A DNA stretch of 64,000 nucleotides from the NCBI RefSeq assembly GCF_009857605.1, contig NZ_WWCT01000006.1, forward strand, positions 214,720-278,719. Reading direction: 5' to 3'. The notes under the pieces are model-generated. The model searched no databases and had not been told where the DNA came from. It worked only from the letters and a program-made list of their open reading frames with translations. Both the position numbers and the translations under genes were made by a program. This stretch comes from Duganella levis. GTDB lineage: Bacteria; Pseudomonadota; Gammaproteobacteria; Burkholderiales; Burkholderiaceae_D. This document shows positions 1-8,492 of this stretch, piece by piece; the stretch's first letter is position 1, and every line of letters begins with the position of its first letter.

Positions 1-1404
1 CAGGCTGATATGGGTTTGCTGATAGCTGCGCTGCGCGTCCAGCAGCACCAGGTAGCTGATGCCACCCAGCTTGTACTGCTGCTCGGACAGGTCCAGCGTT
101 TCCTTGGCCAGCGCCTCAGCCTCCGCCTGCGACTTGAGCGCGGCGGCATCGGCATCCAGCGCGCGCAGCGTGTCGGCCACGTTCTGGAACGCGGTCAGCA
201 CGGTGGCGCGATACTGCGCCGATGCTGCATCGTAGGCCGCTTCGGCGGCGCGGCGTTGTGCGCTCAGCGCACCGCCGTTGAACACCGGCTGCGCGACGCC
301 TGCCAGCAAGCTCCATGCGGTGGTCTGCGAGTCAAACAGCTTGCCGAAGGTGGTGGCGCTGGAACCATAGCTGCCGGTCAGCGAAAACTGCGGATACTGC
401 GCCGCCGTCGCCACGCCGATATTGGCGCTAGCCTGGTGCAGCGCTTCCTCGCTGGCGCGGATGTCGGGCCGCTGGCGCACCAGCGCCGAGGGCAGCGATA
501 CCGGCAGTTGCTGCGGCAGTGTCAGCGACTCCAGCGTAAACTCCGGCATGCCCGCCTCGCCCGGCAGCTTGCCGGCCAGGACCGACAGCTGATGGCGCGC
601 GGCCGCCAGCGCTTTTTCCAGCGGCGCGATGGTGGCGTTAATCTGCGCCACCTGATTGCGCTGGCTGAGCACCGTGGTGCGCGGAATGGCGCCGAACTCG
701 AACTGCTTCTCGATCACGTTCTGCTGCTTGGTCAGCGCATCCAGCACTTCACGCGTGGCCTGCAGCTGCGCGCGCAGCGATGCCTCCTGGATGGCGGTGG
801 TGACCACGTTGGCGCTCAGCGTCAGGTAAGTCGCCTCGACCTGGAAACGCTGGTAATCGACAGCGGCTTGCGCGCCTTCCAGTGTGCGGCGCGTGCCGCC
901 AAACACGTCCGGCGTGTAGGCGACGTTGACCGAAGCGTTGTAGACGTTATAAACGCCAGCGGCGGCGCCCGCGCTGGACGCGCTGATCTTCTGCCGCCCA
1001 CCGCCCAACTGCGCGTTGACCGATGGGTAGACCAGATTGCCGGCTTGCGCGTTGTAGTTCTCCTGCGCCTGCCGCAACACCGCTTCGGCTGCGGCCATAT
1101 TGGGGTTTTGCTCCAGCGCGCTGCGGATCAACTGATCCAGCTCTGGCGAACGGAATAACGACCACCACTGGGCAGGAATCTCCTGCCCAAACGCGAACTG
1201 CTGCGCCGCCCCGCCAACGCCAGGCGCCGACGCAGTCTGCTGCGGCAGCGGCGTTGGCGTGTAGCTGTCGCCGGCAGTGGCCGGTGCAGCGGGGGATTTA
1301 AAATTCGGCCCGAGCGCGCAACCGCCCAGACCGGCGGCGATCAACGCCGCCACGCCGGCCCGCAAGGCCAGCGCATTGAACTGCCTGAAGATTCTTCTTT
1401 TCAC
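1..1404 (-). CDS. RND efflux outer-membrane lipoprotein, NodT/OprM family (3' end outside window)
   Basis: Outer-membrane channel that, in this family, docks with a periplasmic adaptor and an inner-membrane RND pump to export drugs or metabolites. The reading frame is open from a GTG at 1404 to base 1 (468 codons, no stop seen). A GGGAG sits 6 bases before the GTG. A lipoprotein signal ends in GLGGC (Cys29), followed by LGPNFKSP, the usual start of mature NodT proteins. Two OEP repeats follow (about residues 75-270 and 280-465), with the typical PxxLVRQRPDIRASEEAL and the final YxxGxxxYLxxLDAQRSYQQT stretch. Family members run to about 480-500 residues, so only the tail is missing. It is the first gene of its transcript; an adaptor and pump, if present, lie left of the window. 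Confidence 0.9.
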   Translation of the reverse strand, partial: MKRRIFRQFNALALRAGVAALIAAGLGGCALGPNFKSPAAPATAGDSYTPTPLPQQTASAPGVGGAAQQFAFGQEIPAQWWSLFRSPELDQLIRSALEQNPNMAAAEAVLRQAQENYNAQAGNLVYPSVNAQLGGGRQKISASSAGAAAGVYNVYNASVNVAYTPDVFGGTRRTLEGAQAAVDYQRFQVEATYLTLSANVVTTAIQEASLRAQLQATREVLDALTKQQNVIEKQFEFGAIPRTTVLSQRNQVAQINATIAPLEKALAAARHQLSVLAGKLPGEAGMPEFTLESLTLPQQLPVSLPSALVRQRPDIRASEEALHQASANIGVATAAQYPQFSLTGSYGSSATTFGKLFDSQTTAWSLLAGVAQPVFNGGALSAQRRAAEAAYDAASAQYRATVLTAFQNVADTLRALDADAAALKSQAEAEALAKETLDLSEQQYKLGGISYLVLLDAQRSYQQTHISL

Positions 1405-1527
1405 TACAATCTCCCGCACTGTTACTAATATTTAAGATTGATGCACACTAAAGGTTAATGTATGTACATTCACATATGATGTTCGCATTTTTTATGGATC
1501 AGGTGTGGACTTATTACCGGACGGGAT

Positions 1528-1563
1528 AAAAAAAAGGGTCTTGCCATTTCTGGCAAGACCCTT
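1528..1563 (-). terminator. Rho-independent terminator of the EF-hand gene
   Basis: Read on the minus strand: a 13-bp perfect stem (1551-1563 with 1534-1546), a 4-base loop, then an 8-base T run. It lies about 20 bases after the stop of the 1584-2243 gene and isolates it from the efflux gene. Confidence 0.9.
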
Positions 1564-1583
1564 CTAATTCGGGATGGTAATAA

Positions 1584-2243
1584 TCAGGCTGGGACAGCAG
1601 CGCCGGCAGCACCGTAAGCGCTATTCACTTCGGTCAGCGAGAAAGCGGTAGGACCATTGGTCTGCGCATCGGCGCCATCAGCGTGGGCCAGACTACGGTA
1701 GGTCAGAGGCGCTTCGTAGCGGATGCGCTCCTCTTCGCTTACCTTGCCGTCGTGATTGGTGTCGGCAGCCATTTCGGTGGCAGGCGGCGGCACGCCCAGC
1801 ACGCCGTCTTCACCGACGCCAGGCAGCGGTTCAGGCGACAGCAGCGGGTCCGGAGGAGTAGCGTTAGTCACGCCATCCACGCCGTTGGCCGAATTGTCGG
1901 CGCCAAAGCGCGCCTGGAAAATCTGCGTTTCAGGACGCGACACCAGTTTTTTCAGGCCTTCGTCAAACTGCTGCAGCGCGCTTTTCAGGCTATCGTCTTC
2001 CGACACCGCCTTGACCAGGGCATTGGCCTGATCGCCGCTATCGGCAGAGTTGCTGGTATCAGTCTGCAGGGGACTGGTGGCATTAAAGCCAGGCAACGAG
2101 AAATACGCGGCAACCGATGCACTCAGGTCCGCGTTAGTACCACTATCCGTGGCAGATTGAACTCGTACGGGCGCGAGCGCCTTGTCCGCAACCAAAGCTG
2201 CCGACAGCGTTCCACCACCAATGTTGTTCACCATAGTCATCAT
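1584..2243 (-). CDS. EF-hand domain protein of unknown function
   Basis: A 219-residue acidic protein with one canonical calcium-binding EF-hand loop, DTNHDGKVSEEE, at residues 161-172 (ligands at positions 1, 3, 5, 9 and 12 all present). No signal peptide or membrane segment is visible. The N-terminal 75 residues are rich in A, S, G and T, the middle carries a proline-rich linker (about 128-158), and the C-terminus is low complexity. An AGGAG lies just before tandem ATGs at 2243 and 2240, so either could start the protein. It stands alone as a single-gene unit with a strong terminator. Calcium binding follows from the motif; the cellular role is unknown. Confidence 0.7.
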   Translation of the reverse strand: MMTMVNNIGGGTLSAALVADKALAPVRVQSATDSGTNADLSASVAAYFSLPGFNATSPLQTDTSNSADSGDQANALVKAVSEDDSLKSALQQFDEGLKKLVSRPETQIFQARFGADNSANGVDGVTNATPPDPLLSPEPLPGVGEDGVLGVPPPATEMAADTNHDGKVSEEERIRYEAPLTYRSLAHADGADAQTNGPTAFSLTEVNSAYGAAGAAVPA

Positions 2244-2510
2244 TCACTCCTGCAAGAGATTCCTCACAACTACATTCTATCAGCGTTTTGGCAAGAGTTA
2301 CCATTTCGTGCTGGCATCTACTGTAAAAAACTGCTCTTTTCCGGCAAACAGTTGCTTTTCCGCACTGTTGCAATTAGGAAAATCAATCGCCATCACAGTT
2401 TGATAGATTTCCTTTGTAACAGCCCCGCTACAATATATACCTCGATAGGCGGTAGCTAACTTCTCGCCATTTTTATACCATGCAGCGACAACATAGAATA
2501 TGGAGTCGCC

Positions 2511-2690
2511 GTGCGTTACCTGCTAGCCCTACCCTTCATTGGCCTTCTCTGGCTGCCCTTCTATAACAAAGAACTGCCCTCGCTGTTTGGCTTCCCCTTC
2601 TTCTACTGGTATCAGTTTGCCTGGGTGCCGCTGACGGCGCTGATCATCTGGGTGGTGTACCAGAGCGACAAGAAGAAGGGAGTTGAATAA
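2511..2690 (+). CDS. DUF3311 small membrane protein, partner of the symporter
   Basis: A 59-residue protein starting at a GTG with GGAG five bases upstream (ATATGGAGTCGCC). Two hydrophobic segments (about residues 3-16 and 27-48) flank a short aromatic-rich turn, and the C-terminus is lysine-rich, as in DUF3311 proteins. Its TAA overlaps the ATG of the next gene by one base (TAATG), which implies translational coupling. DUF3311 genes commonly precede sodium:solute symporters of this subgroup, where the small protein is thought to be an accessory subunit. That role is inferred from context. Confidence 0.85.
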   Translation: MRYLLALPFIGLLWLPFYNKELPSLFGFPFFYWYQFAWVPLTALIIWVVYQSDKKKGVE

Positions 2691-4168
2691 TGCCCACTGA
2701 AATTAACTGGACCGCACTCAGCGTCTTCATCTTCTTCTTTGTGCTGGTGACGGTGCTGGGCTTCGGCGCCTCGCGCTGGATGGGCAGCAAGCAAAAGGAC
2801 GGCAACCACCTGGAAGAATGGGGCCTCGGCGGCCGTAACTTCGGCGCGTGGATCACCTGGTTCCTGGTCGGCGGCGACTTCTACACCGCCTACACCGTGA
2901 TCGCCGTGCCGGCGCTGGTGTACGCGGTTGGCGCCTATGGCTTCTTCGCCCTGCCCTACACCATCCTGGTGTACCCGATTGTCTACACCATCATGCCCAA
3001 GCTGTGGCATGTCGCCCAGAAAGCCGGCCACGTCACCGCTGCCGATGTGGTGTTCGGCCGCTATCGTTCGCGTCCACTGGAATTCGCCATCGCGCTGACC
3101 GGCGTGGTCGCCACCATGCCTTACATCGCGCTGCAACTGGTGGGCATGGAGGTGGTGATCAAGGCGCTCGGCCTGACCGGCGAGCTGCCGCTGGCCGCCG
3201 CCTTCGTCATCCTGGCGCTGTACACCTACGCAGCCGGCCTGCGGGCGCCGGCGCTGATCGCCTTCGTCAAGGACCTGATGATCTACATCGTGGTGCTGGT
3301 GGCGGTGGTGCTGGTGCCGATGAAACTGGGCGGCTACGGCGCGGTGTTCTCCGCCGCCGGCGACGCTTTCGCCGCCAAGGGCGGCGCCACCGGCCTGACG
3401 CTGAAGTCGGCGCAGATCCTGCCGTTCGCCACGCTGGCATTGGGTTCGGCCATGGCCGCCTTCATGTATCCGCACACGCTGACCGGCATCTTCGCCGCCA
3501 ACAGCGCGGACACCATCCGCAAGAACGCCGTGTTCCTGCCGGCCTACACCATCCTGCTTGGCCTGATCGCACTGCTCGGCTTCATGGCGTATGCGGCCCA
3601 TATCACCGTGGCCAGCAATAACGACGTGGTGCCGGCGCTGTTCAACGCCCTGTTCCCGAGCTGGTTCAGCGGCTTCGCTTTCGCCGCCATCGCCATCGGC
3701 GCGCTGGTGCCGGCAGCAGTGATGTCGATCGGCGCGGCCAATCTGTTCACCCGCAATTTCTGGAAGCCGTACGTCAATCCGGCCGTCACGCCGGCTGGCG
3801 AAGCCAAGGTGGCAAAGCTGGTGTCACTGGTGGTCAAGGTCGGCGCGCTGGTGTTCATCCTGTTCTTGCCGACCAAGTTCGCGCTCGACCTGCAACTGCT
3901 GGGCGGCGTGTGGATCTTGCAGACCTTCCCGTCGGTGGTGTTCGGCCTGTTCTTCGGCTGGTTCGGCGCCCGCGCGCTGCTCAGCGGCTGGGCGGTCGGC
4001 ATCGTCGCCGGCAGCCTGCTGGCGTTCAGCGACGGCATCAAACCGGTGCACACCTTCATCATCGGCGGCGACGGCTACACCGCCTACACCGGCCTGACGG
4101 CACTGCTGCTAAACATCGTCATCGCCGTCATCGTGCAGCTGGTGGCGGGAGAAAAGCGCAAGGCCTAA
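2690..4168 (+). CDS. Sodium:solute symporter family permease (MctP-like monocarboxylate uptake)
   Basis: A 492-residue inner-membrane transporter of the SSS family with about 13 hydrophobic helices. The N-terminus has the family's EEWGLGGRNFG motif followed by WFLVGGDFYTAYT, and the core has GIFAANSADTIRKNAVFLP. Sequences of this type with an upstream DUF3311 gene include the rhizobial monocarboxylate permease MctP (lactate, pyruvate, propionate and some amino acids). The substrate here cannot be read from sequence. It is translated directly after the DUF3311 gene through a one-base stop/start overlap. Acetate/pantothenate-type SSS transporters are the alternative. Confidence 0.85.
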   Translation: MPTEINWTALSVFIFFFVLVTVLGFGASRWMGSKQKDGNHLEEWGLGGRNFGAWITWFLVGGDFYTAYTVIAVPALVYAVGAYGFFALPYTILVYPIVYTIMPKLWHVAQKAGHVTAADVVFGRYRSRPLEFAIALTGVVATMPYIALQLVGMEVVIKALGLTGELPLAAAFVILALYTYAAGLRAPALIAFVKDLMIYIVVLVAVVLVPMKLGGYGAVFSAAGDAFAAKGGATGLTLKSAQILPFATLALGSAMAAFMYPHTLTGIFAANSADTIRKNAVFLPAYTILLGLIALLGFMAYAAHITVASNNDVVPALFNALFPSWFSGFAFAAIAIGALVPAAVMSIGAANLFTRNFWKPYVNPAVTPAGEAKVAKLVSLVVKVGALVFILFLPTKFALDLQLLGGVWILQTFPSVVFGLFFGWFGARALLSGWAVGIVAGSLLAFSDGIKPVHTFIIGGDGYTAYTGLTALLLNIVIAVIVQLVAGEKRKA

Positions 4169-4170
4169 CC

Positions 4171-4188
4171 TTGTCATAAAACTGTCAC
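4171..4188 (+). promoter_or_regulatory. PHO box (PhoB operator)
   Basis: TTGTCATAAAACTGTCAC consists of two TGTCA-type direct repeats 11 bases apart. It differs from the classical PhoB consensus (CTGTCATAWAWCTGTCAY) only at the first base. It lies 57 bases before the ATG of the alkaline phosphatase at 4245, the position expected for phosphate-starvation activation. Confidence 0.8.
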
Positions 4189-4192
4189 AGGA

Positions 4193-4226
4193 ATAGGATA
4201 GTATCCCGCACGCCAAACTATCCTAT
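4193..4226. repeat. Inverted repeat in the alkaline phosphatase leader
   Basis: ATAGGATAGT (4193-4202) is repeated in inverse at 4217-4226 (ACTATCCTAT) around a 14-base loop, between the PHO box and the start codon. There is no T run, so it is more likely a leader hairpin than a terminator. Confidence 0.5.
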
Positions 4227-4244
4227 CCAACCTGACGACACTCT

Positions 4245-5915
4245 ATGACCAAGCATCTGTCCCTGCGCGCGATCACCATCGCCGCATCCTGCCTTGCACT
4301 GTCCCACGTTTCCGCCGCCCCTGTGGCGCCGACCACCGCCTCCACCCTGCCCAAGCTGGTGGTGGTGCTGGTGGTGGATGGCCTGCCGAACGAGCAGGTA
4401 CAACGCTACCGCGACCAGTTCGGCCAGGGCGGCTTGCGCCGCATGCTGGACCAGGGCGCGTCGTTCAGCGATGCGCACCAGGCGCACGGCGTCACCGTCA
4501 CCGCCATCGGCCATAGCGCCGTGCTGACCGGCGCCTATCCTTACGTGCACGGCATCATCGGCAATAACTGGATCGATCCGGTCACCAAGAAGTCGGTCTA
4601 CTGCACCGAAGACACCAACTACACCTACATCGGCGAAGAGACCAAGCCTAGCGACGGCACCGCGCCGACCAAGCTCAAAGTCAACACGCTGGGCGATGAA
4701 CTGCGCTACGCCACCGGCAGCCGCAGCAAAGTGATCACCGTCTCCGGCAAGGACCGCGGCGCGATCCTGCTGGCGGGCAAAACCGGCACCGCCTATATGT
4801 ACATGGACAAAACCGGCGACTTCGCCAGCAGCACCTACTACATGAAGCAGCACCCGGAATGGGCGCAGAAATACCTGGCCACCAAGCCGCAGGACCGCTA
4901 CTACGGCAAGACCTGGGCGCCGCTGCTGCCGGAATCGGCCTACGCCGGCGACGCGCCGGAAGACCTGAACATTCCGAAAGCCGGTTCGCATAACCGCCTG
5001 CCATACACCTACTACAGCGAAAGCGGCGAGATCGACGCCGGCTACTACGCCAGCCTGCGTGTCGGTCCTTTCCTGGATCAGCTGACACTGGACTTCGCGC
5101 GCGCCGCCGTCGAAGGCGAAAACCTTGGCCGCAACCCGGCCGGCGTGCCGGACCTGCTGGGCGTCAGCCTGTCGGCGCACGATTACGTCAACCACGCCTT
5201 CGGCCCGGAGAGCAAGCTGTCGCACGACCACCTGCAACGCCTGGACCGCATGCTGGCCGACTTCTTCAACTACCTGGATAAACGCGTCGGCATGGACAAC
5301 GTGCTGGTGGTGCTGACCGCCGATCACGGTTTCCCGAACACGCCGGAATTCGCCAAGACCCAGCACCTCGACGCCCAGCGCATTGACGGCGACAAGATGA
5401 TGGCCGCACTGGACCAGCACCTGGCCGCCAAGTTTGGCGTGTCTAAACTGGTGCAAGCCTGGTCGCTGCCGAACATCCATCTGGATTACGCGCTGGCCGA
5501 GCAAAACAAACTGAAACGCGAAGACGTGGAAAACGCCGCCGCCCGCTACCTGCTGGCGCAAAACGGCATCGTCGACACCTTCACCCGCACCCAGTTTGAA
5601 AGCGGCGCAGTGCAAGGCACGCATATCAACACCCTGATGCGCCGCGCCTGGAACCGCGAATCGTCGGGCGACCTGATGGTGGTCACCAAGCCGTTCTGGT
5701 ACTTCGGCACCGGCGTCAGCGGTACCTCGCATGGCTCGCCGTACGCCTACGACACCAACGTGCCATTGATGATCATGGGTAAACGCTGGATCAAACCGGG
5801 CGCCTACGGCCAGTACGCGGAAGTGGTCGACATCGCGCCGACGCTGGCCAACCTACTGCACGTCCGCCCGCCTGCCGGTTCGGAAGGCCGCGTGCTGACA
5901 GAAACGCTGCGCTGA
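4245..5915 (+). CDS. Secreted alkaline phosphatase, PafA-like (phosphodiesterase/nucleotide pyrophosphatase fold)
   Basis: A 556-residue protein with a cleavable signal peptide (residues 1-about 24, cleavage near VSAAP), so it acts in the periplasm or outside. The alkaline phosphatase superfamily metal site begins at VVVLVVDGLP. The nucleophile threonine lies in the HGVTVTAIGHSAVLTG segment, and later metal ligands occur in SAHDYVNHAFGP, LTADHGF and SGTSHGS. Such enzymes remove phosphate from monoesters. The length matches PafA-type phosphatases (about 540-560). The PHO box upstream argues for induction under phosphate limitation. The gene is monocistronic as far as can be seen. Confidence 0.9.
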   Translation: MTKHLSLRAITIAASCLALSHVSAAPVAPTTASTLPKLVVVLVVDGLPNEQVQRYRDQFGQGGLRRMLDQGASFSDAHQAHGVTVTAIGHSAVLTGAYPYVHGIIGNNWIDPVTKKSVYCTEDTNYTYIGEETKPSDGTAPTKLKVNTLGDELRYATGSRSKVITVSGKDRGAILLAGKTGTAYMYMDKTGDFASSTYYMKQHPEWAQKYLATKPQDRYYGKTWAPLLPESAYAGDAPEDLNIPKAGSHNRLPYTYYSESGEIDAGYYASLRVGPFLDQLTLDFARAAVEGENLGRNPAGVPDLLGVSLSAHDYVNHAFGPESKLSHDHLQRLDRMLADFFNYLDKRVGMDNVLVVLTADHGFPNTPEFAKTQHLDAQRIDGDKMMAALDQHLAAKFGVSKLVQAWSLPNIHLDYALAEQNKLKREDVENAAARYLLAQNGIVDTFTRTQFESGAVQGTHINTLMRRAWNRESSGDLMVVTKPFWYFGTGVSGTSHGSPYAYDTNVPLMIMGKRWIKPGAYGQYAEVVDIAPTLANLLHVRPPAGSEGRVLTETLR

Positions 5916-5986
5916 TCCCGGCCGGGCCTCTGCAAGAAATCTGGAACTCTACTATAGTTGACCCTTTGGTTAACTGAAAGTACACA

Positions 5987-7162
5987 GTGACGGATACGAA
6001 CAAGAAGCCCACCTGGGCGTTGCTGGCATTGGCCGTCGGCGCCTTCGGCATCGGCACCACCGAATTTTCGCCTATGGGATTGCTGCCGGTGATCGCCGAA
6101 GGCGTCCACGTCTCCATCCCCAGCGCCGGCCTGCTGATCAGCGCCTACGCGCTGGGCGTGATGATCGGCGCACCGATCATGACACTGCTGCTGGCGCGTT
6201 TGCGCGCCAAGCATGCGCTGATGGTGCTGCTGTCGATTTTCGTGGTCGGCAACCTGCTGTCGGCGATGGCGCCCGGCTACTGGACGCTGCTCGCTTCGCG
6301 CCTGGTCACCAGCCTGAATCACGGCGCCTTCTTCGGCATCGGTTCCGTGGTGGCGGCCAACCTGGTCACGCCGGACAAACGCGCCAGCGCCGTGGCCACC
6401 ATGTTCATGGGACTGACGATCGCCAATATCGGCGGCGTGCCTGCGGCAACCTGGATTGGCCAGCAGATCGGCTGGCGCATGGCGTTTGCCGGCACGGCGG
6501 GACTGGGCTTGCTGGCGATGGCGGCGCTGGTGGTCGCACTGCCCCGCGGCGAAATGGGGGCGATGCCGGACATCCGCAAAGAACTGCGCGTGCTGACCCG
6601 CCCTGTGGTGCTGATGGCCTTGGCCACCACCGTCATGGGCTCGGCCGCCATGTTCACCGTCTACACCTACATTGCACCTATCCTCACCACGCTGACCGGC
6701 GCTTCTGGCACGTTTGTGACGCTGGCGCTGGTGCTGATTGGTGTCGGCTTCACGCTCGGTAACGGCATCGGCGGCAAGCTGGCCGATTGGTCGCTGGATG
6801 GCGCCACCAAGATCTTCCTGGCGTCACTAGCGGTGATCATGCTGGCGTTGCCATTGCTGTTCACCAGCCATTGGGGAGCGCTGATCGGTGTGGTGCTGTG
6901 GGGTGCGGCGGCATTTGCGATTGTGCCGCCGGTACAGATCCGCGTGATGCACGCGGCGGCCGAGGCGCCGGGACTGGCATCGTCGGTCAACGTCGGCGCC
7001 TTCAACCTTGGCAACGCTGCGGGCGCCGCCATCGGCAGTTACGTTATCTCGGCCGGCATGGGCTACGCCGCAGTGCCGGTCGCCGGCGCCGTCATGGCCG
7101 CCGCCGGCCTGCTACTGGTGTTCGCCGGCCGCGCAGTCGGCGCGCAGCCGGCCGCAGCTTAA
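5987..7162 (+). CDS. MFS transporter, AraJ/YdhP-like (DHA1 group)
   Basis: A 391-residue inner-membrane major facilitator with 12 predicted helices. The start is a GTG at 5987. The GIGTTEFSPMGLLPVIAEG segment in helix 1 is characteristic of the AraJ/YdhP branch of drug:proton antiporters, and LLLARLRAKHALM matches the loop 2-3 motif region. Members export sugars, purines or drugs; the substrate here is not predictable. The stop overlaps the end of the convergent receiver gene by 4 bases. Confidence 0.85.
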   Translation: MTDTNKKPTWALLALAVGAFGIGTTEFSPMGLLPVIAEGVHVSIPSAGLLISAYALGVMIGAPIMTLLLARLRAKHALMVLLSIFVVGNLLSAMAPGYWTLLASRLVTSLNHGAFFGIGSVVAANLVTPDKRASAVATMFMGLTIANIGGVPAATWIGQQIGWRMAFAGTAGLGLLAMAALVVALPRGEMGAMPDIRKELRVLTRPVVLMALATTVMGSAAMFTVYTYIAPILTTLTGASGTFVTLALVLIGVGFTLGNGIGGKLADWSLDGATKIFLASLAVIMLALPLLFTSHWGALIGVVLWGAAAFAIVPPVQIRVMHAAAEAPGLASSVNVGAFNLGNAAGAAIGSYVISAGMGYAAVPVAGAVMAAAGLLLVFAGRAVGAQPAAA

Positions 7163-7527
7163 CCGAGGTTGTTCAGATACTGGTTCAAATGATCGAAGTT
7201 CAGCGGCTTGGAAAAGTGCTGCGTAAAGCCCGCCGCGACGGCCTTCTTGGCCGAATCGCGGTCGGCTGAACCGGTCAGCGCAATGATCGGCACCGTCTCG
7301 GCGCCAGGCATGCGGCGAATCGCGCGCACCGCGCCAAAGCCGTCCATCCAAGGCATGCCGAGGTCCATGATGATCGCCTTCGGCATCGCATCACGCACCC
7401 AATCGCAAGCCTCGTAGCCGTTATGCGCAGAGGCAGTCTCGTAGCCCTGGCATTGCAGCAGAGCCGACAGCGACTCCACCATATCGACATTGTCATCCAC
7501 TACCAGAACTTGTTGTGCGCTTGCCAT
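7159..7527 (-). CDS. Single-domain response regulator (CheY-like receiver)
   Basis: A 122-residue protein made only of a receiver domain. The acidic pocket is D11-D12, the phospho-acceptor is D55 (IIMDLGMPWMDG), and the switch residues are T85 and K107 (FSKP). No output domain follows, so it must act by protein-protein contact, as in phosphorelays or with hybrid kinases. No kinase gene is adjacent. It converges on the MFS gene with a 4-base overlap of the 3' ends. Confidence 0.9.
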   Translation of the reverse strand: MASAQQVLVVDDNVDMVESLSALLQCQGYETASAHNGYEACDWVRDAMPKAIIMDLGMPWMDGFGAVRAIRRMPGAETVPIIALTGSADRDSAKKAVAAGFTQHFSKPLNFDHLNQYLNNLG

Positions 7528-7934
7528 TTTTGCCTCGCCTTTTATTTAATCGGTGAAAGCATCGTAGCAAACGGATGAGCTAAGGAATGTTCGCTAGCGC
7601 ACCCTGTTGCAATTGCGTCCCCCTCGCCGATGGCAGGCCGCACGGCGCCAAGATCAACCCGCACCACACCGCGCCCAGTACGCGGACTCGCTGCGCTAGC
7701 GCCTAGGCATGTCGGCGCCAACGATGACCGCTGCTTCATCGAAGTCGACGGCCAGCGCCATAGCTGGCGCTAATTATCGGTTTGGAGGGGTTGATTGTCT
7801 GGCTCTAGACAGTCAGGCCAACAGCGGACGAACGCTAGAAATGGCGGAAGACACCGAAGAGTAGCGCTATGCGGGGCGATGCACGCTGTCGCCCCGAAGC
7901 GGACCTGCCAGCTCATCGAATGTCGGAGACTAAT
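7528..7934. other. 407-bp gap without a convincing gene, left edge of ORFan island 1
   Basis: Nothing here reads as a complete gene. A short hairpin AGCGCCA-TAGC-TGGCGCT lies at 7754-7771, directly after a plus-strand frame ending CFIEVDGQRHSWR-stop that may be the tail of a decayed gene. One palindromic element in reverse orientation is at 7810-7830. The 65-codon minus-strand frame at 7542-7739 has unusual composition and no ribosome site. Confidence 0.4.
7810..7830 (-). repeat. TGGCCG palindromic element A (reverse orientation)
   Basis: Read on the minus strand, GTCCGCTGTTGGCCTGACTG matches the first half of the consensus GTCYGCTNNTGGCCGNNNGCGG. It is the only copy in this window pointing the other way. 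Confidence 0.5.
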
Positions 7935-8438
7935 TCAGCTCTTGGTGGGCCGCATTTCGCGTTGGGTCGGATCCAACTCAAGCACAGATTCATGAAGGCC
8001 TGAGATAGCGGGGCCGAGCGGACGTCCGTCGTTATCGACTTGAAAAAGCCCCCACCTGACGTCCTGAATTTCCGCCGTCTGTTCAGATGGCCCGGAATCA
8101 AGCAAGTAACCGAGCGAGAATATCATCTGCGCTTGCAGACAACGAGCAATAGTCGTTAGGTCTTCGTTCGCAGCACCTTGGTTTCTGAGCTTTTCTAATG
8201 TTTGCCCGAGCCCGGCATATGGTGCCTGCGGCCACTTTCGAGCAAGTTTGATCTGCTCTTCGATCCAAAAACTATCCCCCTCAGCCACGACGTAATGCCA
8301 TGCGCTCTTCAAAAACAGAAAGCGAAGCAGCTGAGGAATATCTTCTTCCATTTGAGACTTGGCCCACAATTCCGGGGACCGAGCCCCGAGCTCGGTAAAA
8401 ATTTTTATTAGCTCTTCTTTTGATTTAGGGATAGGCAT
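7935..8438 (-). CDS. Hypothetical protein of ORFan island 1
   Basis: A 167-residue soluble protein that I do not recognise. It has no signal peptide or membrane segment, is predicted largely helical in its first 115 residues (LRFLFLKSAWHYV, EEQIKLARKW), and ends with a WGLFQVDNDGRPLGPAISGLHES strand-like segment. The base composition is AT-richer than the flanking metabolic genes. Genes of this size and context are often immunity proteins or orphan cassettes; that is inference only. The ATG at 8438 has no strong ribosome site. Confidence 0.6.
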   Translation of the reverse strand: MPIPKSKEELIKIFTELGARSPELWAKSQMEEDIPQLLRFLFLKSAWHYVVAEGDSFWIEEQIKLARKWPQAPYAGLGQTLEKLRNQGAANEDLTTIARCLQAQMIFSLGYLLDSGPSEQTAEIQDVRWGLFQVDNDGRPLGPAISGLHESVLELDPTQREMRPTKS

Positions 8439-8470
8439 GGCGTTCTCGAATTCTTGTTCGAAGTTAGAAA

Positions 8471-8486
8471 GATGGCCTGAGCCATC
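8471..8486. repeat. Short hairpin between two ORFan genes
   Basis: GATGGC-CTGA-GCCATC, a perfect 6-bp stem with a 4-base loop. It sits in the 54-bp gap between the 8493 stop and the 8438 start, where neighbouring genes carry a TGGCCG element. It may be a very reduced copy. Confidence 0.3.
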
Positions 8487-8492
8487 GTACTA

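Noticed and set aside
2446..2465. GGTAGCTAACTT upstream of the symporter genes as a XylR operator
   Set aside because: It lacks the central GC of AGCGCTAACA, and the genes have no xylan context.
7542..7739. 65-codon minus-strand frame next to the receiver gene
   Set aside because: No ribosome site, no hydrophobic or domain pattern, and unusual composition; probably noncoding.
7754..7771. AGCGCCA/TGGCGCT hairpin as a terminator
   Set aside because: No T run on either strand, and no intact gene ends next to it; only a possible decayed frame precedes it.
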